Below, one piece after another: positions 23,319-28,214 of a stretch of DNA of 28,214 bases. This stretch comes from 70-18 sp041691815. GTDB taxonomy: Bacteria; Pseudomonadota; Alphaproteobacteria; Acetobacterales; Acetobacteraceae. The position numbers were made by a program, and so were the translations under genes. The notes beneath the pieces were generated by a model. That model worked only from the letters and a program-made list of their open reading frames with translations, searched no databases and was not told the DNA's origin. The stretch is from assembly GCA_041691815.1 (NCBI GenBank), contig JBEPTZ010000054.1:1-28214 (forward strand), written 5' to 3'. The first letter of the stretch is position 1. Each line of letters begins with the position of its first letter.

Positions 23319-23450
23319 CGAAGAACTTCTTTTTGTGAACAAAAAGAAGCAAAAAACTTTCTATCCATTGGAGTGTACGGAGTCTCCCCCACTCCACAGT
23401 TGCAAGGCGGATAAAAAAGTTTTTTGGTTCTTTTTTTCAAAAAAGAACAC
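23319..23450. repeat. Modular hairpin repeat copy R6 (modA-modB)
   Basis: Copy 6 lies inside the mod operon and touches the modA stop at 23451. The low-coordinate hairpin has arms CTTCTTTTTG (23326-23335) and CAAAAAGAAG (23340-23349). The other has arms GTTCTTTTTT (23427-23436) and AAAAAAGAAC (23439-23448). The centre contains CTTTCTATCCATTGGAGTGT, CGGAGTCTCC and GTTGCAAGGCGGATAAAAAAG. It is the inverted-orientation sister of R3. Readthrough of modB and modC from the modA promoter would have to pass both hairpins. The element ends a few bases before the modB ribosome-binding site. Confidence 0.87.
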
Positions 23451-24215
23451 TTACTTCCCTGTCGCCTTGAATCCGTACTTGACAAAAATCGCCGTCGCCT
23501 CCGGCCCGGACAGAAACGCCATCAGCGCCCGCGCCTCCTTGGTATCTCCGGCGCGGGTCACCGCAAACGGGTAGGCGATCGGCTGGTGACTGTCGGCGGG
23601 AAAGCTGCCGGCGACCGCCACGCCAGGCGCCACCGCGGCGTCGGTGGAATAGACGATGCCGGCCGGCGCCTCGCCGCGTTCCACCAGCAGCAGGGCGGCG
23701 CGCACGTTGGCGGCGCTGGCCAGGCGGTTCTCCACCGAGGCCCACAGCCCGAGATGGGTCAGCGCGTCCTTGGCATACAACCCGGCCGGGACATGCGCCG
23801 GATCGCCCACCGCCAGCCGCCCGCTGGCCCCGAGCAGCGCCGCCAGATCGAAGTCCCTGGAAATCGTAACGTGGGTGAGATGGTCATGCGGCATAACCAG
23901 CACCAGGCTGTTGCCCAGCAGGGTCTTGCGGGTGTCGTCGGCGATCAGCTTGCGCTGCTGTGCCCAGTCCATCCATTTCTGGTCGGCCGAGGCGAACAGA
24001 TTGGCCGGCGCCCCCTGCTCCAGTTGCCGCGCCAGGGTGGAGCTGGAGTCGAGGCTCAGATGGATCGGCACGCCGCCCTGCTTCTGCCAGGCGGTGGCGA
24101 TGTCCCGCATCGCGTTGGTCAGGCTGGCGGCGGCGAACACCGTGAGGTCGGCGGCCCGCGCCGGCCCGCTAAACCCGGCGAGGCACAGCAACAGGGCGGC
24201 CAGGATGCGGGTCAT
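23451..24215 (-). CDS. modA: Periplasmic molybdate-binding protein ModA
   Basis: A 254-residue periplasmic solute-binding protein that delivers molybdate or tungstate to ModBC. A signal peptide of about 21 residues is visible (MTRILAALLLCLAGFSGPAR, cleaved before ADLTV). The mature protein starts with the family motif LTVFAAASLTNAM and has FASADQKWMDWA, VMPHDH and IVYSTDAAV segments typical of ModA. The start at 24215 has GGAG about eight bases upstream; the longer frame to 24581 reads back into the debranching-enzyme gene and is not coding. A ModE-type operator lies 25 bases upstream, so molybdate repression is expected. It is the first gene of modABC. Confidence 0.95.
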   Translation of the reverse strand: MTRILAALLLCLAGFSGPARAADLTVFAAASLTNAMRDIATAWQKQGGVPIHLSLDSSSTLARQLEQGAPANLFASADQKWMDWAQQRKLIADDTRKTLLGNSLVLVMPHDHLTHVTISRDFDLAALLGASGRLAVGDPAHVPAGLYAKDALTHLGLWASVENRLASAANVRAALLLVERGEAPAGIVYSTDAAVAPGVAVAGSFPADSHQPIAYPFAVTRAGDTKEARALMAFLSGPEATAIFVKYGFKATGK

Positions 24216-24240
24216 GCGCGGTCTCCAACGGAAACCGCCA

Positions 24241-24264
24241 CGATATAGCCAACTGGATATAACG
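24241..24264 (-). promoter_or_regulatory. ModE-type molybdate operator (Mo-box) before modA
   Basis: On the + strand the site reads CGATATAGCC, then AACT, then GGATATAACG. The 10-bp arms match at eight of ten positions. The 24-base span from CG to CG and the TATA-rich half-sites fit the ModE consensus of CGNTATATA, six bases, TATATAACG. It ends 25 bases upstream of the modA start, where a bound ModE/MopA-type repressor would block transcription when molybdate is plentiful. No modE gene lies in this window. Confidence 0.75.
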
Positions 24265-24282
24265 ACAAGCCGATCGGCGAGA

Positions 24283-26397
24283 CTATCGCTGCACCACCGC
24301 CTCCGCCCGGCCGTGCAGCACCTCCACCCGGTTCGCCACGCCGTCGCGCCAGAAACGCAGGTCGAAGCGCTCCGCCCCCAGCCGCAGGTCGCGCAGCACC
24401 ACCTCGCGCAGCCAGTCCGGCAGCGCCGGCGCCACGTACAGCACGCCATGCGCCGCGTCCGGCTCCAGGCCCAGCAGCGCCTGAATGAACGAGAACGCCG
24501 AGCCGGCCGCCCAGGCCTGCGGCACGTTGGCGCCCAGGCACTGCACCGGAAACTCCGATTCGGTGCGCGGTATCCCGGCAAACAACTCCGGCACCTGGCG
24601 CATCGCGAAGAAATTCGCCGCCTCGCCCATCGCCCCGGCCAGCCGCCCGAGCTCCGCCTTGAAGCCGTAACGCCGCAGCCCCTGGGCGATCAGCCCGTTA
24701 TCATGCGGCCAGACCGAGCCGTTATGATAGGCATACGGATTGAACGCCGGGTGCTCGGCCGACAGCGTGCGGATGCCCCAGCCGCTGAACATCGCCTTGC
24801 CCATCAGCACATCCACCACCCGCTGGGCGCGGTCCGGCCGGACGATGCCGCTCCACAGGCAATGCCCGACATTGGAGGCGATGCTCAGCACCTGCTGCTT
24901 CTTGCCGTCCAGCGCGAAGGCGTAGAAGCCGAGTTGCTCGTTCCAGAACGCCTCGTTGAAGCGGTCGTACAGCACGGCGGCGCGGGCGCGCAGCCGGGCG
25001 GCGTCGGCCGGCCGCTCCAGCGCATCGTAGATTTCCGCCATGCCGGTCCAGGCGGCGTAGACATAGCCCTGCAACTCGCACAGCGCCTTCGGGCCGACCA
25101 CCATGCTGCCATCGGGGTAGAGCACGGCGTCGCCGGCGTCCTTCCAGCCCATGTTCTCGTAGCCGTGCGGGCTGCGGGTGGCGTATTCCTGGAAGCCGTC
25201 GCCATCGCGGTCGCCGTATTCGTCGATCCAGGCCAGGCAGCGCTCGGCGGTCTTCAGATGCCGCTCCAGCAGCGCCTGCTCGCCGGTCCAGCGCCAGGTC
25301 TGGTGCAGCAGCACTATATAGAGAGGCGTGGCATCGGCGGTGCCGAAATACGGCGTGTGCGGAATCAGCTTGAAATGCGCCAGTTCGCCGCGCCGCAACT
25401 CATGCAGAATCTTGCCCGGCTCGGCGTCGCGCTCCGGGTCCAGCACGTCGGATTGTCGCGCGCCGAGCACCGCCAGCGCGCCATGCGCGAAGGTCGGCGC
25501 CAGCACCAGGGTCTGCAGCGAGACGATCAGGCTGTCGCGCCCGAAGATCGCCATGAACCACGGCAGCCCGGCGGCCGGAATCAACTGGTCGTCGACCGGC
25601 ATGCACAGCGCCGCCATGTCGGCCACCGCCTGGCGCCACACCCGGCCGGTGCCGACGTTGGACGCCTCGAGCTTGGTGGCGGCGTCGTGCCAGGCCTGCA
25701 GCTCCCGCCCGGCGACGCTCTCGTGTGCGGTGCCGATGCAGCCGATCGGCGCCCGCAGCCGCTCGCCGTCATCCTCCAGGTCGTACAGCAGGCAGGCGTG
25801 CCAGCTGGCGCCGGGCGCCAGGTCAACCGCGAAGCTCAGCCTGCCATTGGCATAGGCAGCCGGGGTATCGCCCTTGGCGGTCACCGAGATGGCGCGCAGG
25901 AAATCCTCGTTGACATAGCTGGTGCGCAGGCATTGCGCCGCCTCCACCCATTCGGTGGCGATCCGGCCGCGCCGCACCAGCCGGCCGGACTTGATCTCGA
26001 ACAGGTCGGCAAAGTCGGAGCGGATGGCGATCTCGAGGTTGAAGCGGGCGCGGGCGGTGCCGTGATTGGTCAGGTCGAGGTCCTCATGGATCCCTTCCTC
26101 CATCCAGCGGCCGAGCATCAGGCTGAGGGTGTGCGGCGGCACGTCGCCATCCTGGTTGGGGATCAGCTTGTTGGTGAGAAACACCCGGGCGGCGAAATGC
26201 GATAGCGCGCCGCCATTGGTCAGTTCCCAGGTCTCGCCGTTGGCGTACAGATGCCAGTTGCTGATCAGCCTGGTGTCGCGAAACAGCAGGCCCTTGTCGC
26301 TCGGGTCGGACACCTGGCCATCCGGCTCGCTGGCCCAGGCGGTCTGACCGTGATGGATGACCAGTTGCGGCGGGCCAACCGAGATTTGCAGCGGCAT
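24283..26397 (-). CDS. Amylo-alpha-1,6-glucosidase / glycogen-debranching-type enzyme
   Basis: A 704-residue protein with the two-part architecture of bacterial debranching-type glucosidases: an N-terminal beta domain (about 1-250, with DKGLLFRDTRLISNWHLYAN) and a C-terminal (alpha/alpha)6 barrel. Barrel motifs include LPWFMAIFGRDSLI, GYENMGWKDAGDAVLYPDG, MFSGWGIRTL and YHNGSVWPHDNGLIAQGL, characteristic of the amylo-alpha-1,6-glucosidase fold. No signal peptide is present, so it is probably cytoplasmic. Start 26397 has GGGAG about eight bases upstream; ATG 26442 would add 15 residues with no family similarity. No glycogen or trehalose genes are next to it, so whether the substrate is glycogen or another glucan is open. 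It ends about 20 bases before the mod operator. Confidence 0.88.
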   Translation of the reverse strand: MPLQISVGPPQLVIHHGQTAWASEPDGQVSDPSDKGLLFRDTRLISNWHLYANGETWELTNGGALSHFAARVFLTNKLIPNQDGDVPPHTLSLMLGRWMEEGIHEDLDLTNHGTARARFNLEIAIRSDFADLFEIKSGRLVRRGRIATEWVEAAQCLRTSYVNEDFLRAISVTAKGDTPAAYANGRLSFAVDLAPGASWHACLLYDLEDDGERLRAPIGCIGTAHESVAGRELQAWHDAATKLEASNVGTGRVWRQAVADMAALCMPVDDQLIPAAGLPWFMAIFGRDSLIVSLQTLVLAPTFAHGALAVLGARQSDVLDPERDAEPGKILHELRRGELAHFKLIPHTPYFGTADATPLYIVLLHQTWRWTGEQALLERHLKTAERCLAWIDEYGDRDGDGFQEYATRSPHGYENMGWKDAGDAVLYPDGSMVVGPKALCELQGYVYAAWTGMAEIYDALERPADAARLRARAAVLYDRFNEAFWNEQLGFYAFALDGKKQQVLSIASNVGHCLWSGIVRPDRAQRVVDVLMGKAMFSGWGIRTLSAEHPAFNPYAYHNGSVWPHDNGLIAQGLRRYGFKAELGRLAGAMGEAANFFAMRQVPELFAGIPRTESEFPVQCLGANVPQAWAAGSAFSFIQALLGLEPDAAHGVLYVAPALPDWLREVVLRDLRLGAERFDLRFWRDGVANRVEVLHGRAEAVVQR

Positions 26398-26969
26398 GAG
26401 CGGACTCCCTGGCGATGAACTGGCGTTAATCTGGCGCGGCACGGCGTATCGGCAGCATCAATTCAGAAGAAGCGAGTCGGGCAAAGACCATTCACGTTGC
26501 GGCCCGCCGCGCCGCCGCATGGCGACAGCGGCGTGACGTGGCAGCGAATCGCGGATCGTCAAAACCACGGCGGCCGCGTCGGAGGGCATGATCCGCGGGC
26601 TTGACGAAACGCTGTCAAACATGCATCGGCGAAGCGCCGCGAGGCCAGCGCGCTACAATCGTCGGCCTGCGGAAAACCGCAATGATCACAATGGCATGAT
26701 CTGGGCTCTTGCGGGGCACGACACTTAAAAGTTACACTCGCACTGGGACGATTACATGTTGCGATGCGGGTGACGTTCGCATTTTGTCCAAATTTGCATC
26801 AGTCATTCGTGATACAAAGGCTGCAACGTTAATACGCCGTCTAAGGTGCGTATTAACGTCGTCTTGACGTCGTGAATACGGCGGTATCCAACCGAACGTG
26901 AAAATATCCCTTCATGGAATTCACACCGGGTCAGCCTGCGGGCCCCGGCACCTTGGAAGGGACTATCCC
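26398..26969. other. Divergent intergenic region with regulatory-looking DNA
   Basis: These 570 bases between the debranching enzyme (- strand) and the tandem-repeat gene (+ strand) hold no supported gene. The half nearest the repeat gene is AT-richer than the surroundings. It contains a small hairpin TGCGG-AAAA-CCGCA (26668-26681), a 12-bp inverted repeat (26826-26859), a phased ACGTCGT direct repeat (26856-26862, 26867-26873) and a candidate TTGACG (26864-26869). The nearest TATCCA (26885-26890) is only 15 bases away, short for a standard promoter. The repeat gene's AAGGGA ribosome-binding site lies just before 26970. Confidence 0.6.
26826..26859. promoter_or_regulatory. 12-bp perfect inverted repeat, probable operator
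   Basis: Arms ACGTTAATACGC (26826-26837) and GCGTATTAACGT (26848-26859) are perfectly complementary and separated by CGTCTAAGGT. The right arm overlaps the first of two ACGTCGT copies 11 bases apart (26856 and 26867), about one helical turn. It lies 110-145 bases before the tandem-repeat gene. It could bind a dimeric regulator. As RNA it would be a weak, AT-rich stem without a T tract, so a terminator is less likely. Confidence 0.5.
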
Positions 26970-28214
26970 ATGACCGTCATCATCAGCACGATCGCCCCGG
27001 CTTCCAGCGCATGCCTGGTTCGTCTTGGCGGCATGGCTCCAAGCCTGGCGACTGCTGATCTGGCGAAGGTTCGCCTCGGCGGCATGAGCCCGGCGCTCGC
27101 CACCGCCGACACCGCGAAGGTGCGTCTGGGCGGCATGTCCCCGGCACTGGCCACCGCCGACACCGCCAAGGTCCGCCTCGGCGGCATGAGCCCGGCGCTG
27201 GCCACTGCCGACAGCGCGAAGGTCCGTCTGGGCGGCATGTCCCCGGCGCTGGCCACCGCCGACACCGCGAAGGTTCGTCTGGGCGGCATGTCCCCGGCGC
27301 TCGCCACTGCCGACGCCGCCAAGGTCCGCCTCGGCGGCATGAGCCCGGCGCTCGCCACTGCCGACACCGCGAAGGTTCGCCTCGGCGGCATGAGCCCGGC
27401 GCTGGCCACCGCCGACGCCGCCAAGGTCCGCCTCGGCGGCATGTCCCCGGCGCTGGCCACTGCCGACACCGCCAAGGTCCGTCTGGGCGGCATGTCCCCG
27501 GCGCTGGCCACCGCCGACACCGCCAAGGTCCGCCTCGGCGGAATGAGCCCGGCGCTGGCCACCGCCGACGCCGCCAAGGTTCGCCTGGGCGGCATGAGCC
27601 CGGCGCTGGCCACCGCCGACGCCGCCAAGGTTCGCCTGGGCGGCATGAGCCCGGCGCTGGCCACCGCCGACGCCGCCAAGGTTCGCCTCGGCGGCATGAG
27701 CCCGGCGCTCGCCACCGCCGACGCCGCGAAGGTCCGCCTCGGCGGCATGAGCCCAGCGCTCGCCACCGCCGACGCCGCGAAGGTCCGTCTGGGCGGCATG
27801 TCCCCGGCCCTGGCCACCGCCGACGCCGCCAAGGTTCGCCTGGGCGGCATGAGCCCGGCGCTGACCACCGCCGACGCCGCGAAGGTCCGCCTCGGCGGCA
27901 TGTCCCCGGCGCTGGCCACTGCCGACACCGCGAAGGTCCGTCTCGGCGGCATGTCCCCGGCCCTGGCCACTGCCGACGCCGCGAAGGTCCGTCTGGGCGG
28001 CATGTCCCCGGCCCTGGCCACTGCCGACGCCGCGAAGGTCCGCCTCGGCGGCATGAGCCCGGCGCTCGCCACCGCCGACGCCGCGAAGGTCCGCCTCGGC
28101 GGCATGTCCCCGGCCCTGGCTACCGCCGACACCGCCAAGGTCCGCCTCGGCGGCATGTCCCCGGCGCTCGCCACCGCCGACGCCGCGAAGGTCCGCCTCG
28201 GCGGCATGTCCCCG
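26970..28214 (+). CDS. Tandem 17-residue repeat protein, 3' end outside window
   Basis: The frame is open from ATG 26970 to the window edge, 415 codons so far, with AAGGGA about ten bases upstream. After a 16-residue leader (MTVIISTIAPASSACL) it consists only of the unit VRLGGMSPALATADxAK, where x is Ala or Thr, rarely Ser or Leu. Twenty-three full units and the start of a 24th are present. Unit 1 is the most diverged (VRLGGMAPSLATADLAK). Unit 17 has ALTTAD. I do not recognise the family. The leader is hydrophobic but is not a clear signal peptide, and it holds the only Cys. The regular length would suit a beta-solenoid, or a precursor cut at the repeated LGG. The opposite strand is also open but is only a shadow of the periodic sequence. 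Confidence 0.75.
   Translation, partial: MTVIISTIAPASSACLVRLGGMAPSLATADLAKVRLGGMSPALATADTAKVRLGGMSPALATADTAKVRLGGMSPALATADSAKVRLGGMSPALATADTAKVRLGGMSPALATADAAKVRLGGMSPALATADTAKVRLGGMSPALATADAAKVRLGGMSPALATADTAKVRLGGMSPALATADTAKVRLGGMSPALATADAAKVRLGGMSPALATADAAKVRLGGMSPALATADAAKVRLGGMSPALATADAAKVRLGGMSPALATADAAKVRLGGMSPALATADAAKVRLGGMSPALTTADAAKVRLGGMSPALATADTAKVRLGGMSPALATADAAKVRLGGMSPALATADAAKVRLGGMSPALATADAAKVRLGGMSPALATADTAKVRLGGMSPALATADAAKVRLGGMSP
27018..28214 (+). repeat. 51-bp in-frame coding tandem repeat array
   Basis: Units of exactly 51 bases run without a gap from 27018 to the end (23 full copies and 24 bases). All changes preserve frame. Units 12 (27579-27629) and 13 (27630-27680) are identical, indicating a recent duplication. 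Elsewhere units differ mostly at synonymous sites: cgcctc, cgtctg or cgcctg for Arg-Leu, agc or tcc for Ser, ctg or ctc for Leu, acc or act for Thr, gcc or gcg for Ala. These states are shuffled between units, as unequal crossing-over or gene conversion would produce. Confidence 0.95.

Noticed and set aside
3549..23450. Insertion sequences or transposons as the source of the hairpin repeats
   Set aside because: The copies are only about 50-135 bases, encode nothing and no transposase is present in the window. A non-autonomous element remains possible, but an IS call is not supported.
26963..28207. 414-residue open frame on the - strand across the tandem array (MPPRRTFAASAVASAG repeats)
   Set aside because: It is the reverse of a 51-bp periodic sequence, so one open copy makes all copies open. 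It has no ribosome-binding site and no natural composition, while the + frame has an ATG, a good ribosome-binding site and codon-level conservation.
27018..28214. CRISPR array
   Set aside because: The units are contiguous, 51 bases, in frame, with no unique spacers and no cas genes.
1..28214. tRNA, rRNA or phage attachment sites
   Set aside because: No cloverleaf-like sequence, rRNA segment or integrase-associated direct repeat was noticed on either strand.

Overview
The window is GC-rich DNA from a flagellated Gram-negative bacterium, most likely an alphaproteobacterium. The gene order fliN-flbD-flhA-flhF-flhG is typical of that class. A PEP-CTERM protein and AT-rich hairpin repeats in GC-rich DNA would suit the Acetobacteraceae (Rhodospirillales), but the family-level call is inference.

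Layout. Positions 1-5319 hold the end of a flagellar operon on the + strand: fliN tail, the sigma-54 activator flbD, the export-gate gene flhA, the SRP-type GTPase flhF and the MinD-type ATPase flhG, mostly overlapping. A DUF3137 membrane protein follows (5415-6455). Positions 6512-12471 carry small-molecule catabolism genes: a beta-keto acid cleavage enzyme (BKACE/DUF849), an M19 dipeptidase and an aldo/keto reductase on +, then an LDH2-type dehydrogenase, a fumarylacetoacetate hydrolase-family enzyme and a TauD/TfdA dioxygenase on -. An orphan gene of lower GC (12582-13280) is followed on the - strand by a guanidinium-type SMR exporter, an SDR protein lacking the usual catalytic Tyr/Lys and a second aldo/keto reductase. 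A two-gene half-size chromate transporter pair is on + (15510-16637). Next come two surface or secreted proteins: a PEP-CTERM protein and a 1261-residue protein with seven SdrD-type B repeats. The molybdate ABC operon modA-modB-modC (- strand, 24215-21510) has a ModE-type operator just upstream of modA. A glycogen-debranching-type glucosidase (- strand) follows. The last 1.2 kb is an open-ended gene made almost entirely of a 17-residue tandem repeat.

Two things stand out. First, a modular AT-rich hairpin repeat occurs six times between genes, each copy touching a stop codon. It interrupts three apparent operons (flhA/flhF, FAH/LDH2, modA/modB); it appears to supply the flhF start codon and the stop codon of the orphan gene, and it lies just upstream of an unusual modB start. 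Second, the terminal gene keeps one 17-residue sequence through at least 23 full copies while its codons vary in a shuffled pattern. It is preceded by a 570-bp intergenic region with a 12-bp perfect inverted repeat and a phased direct repeat.
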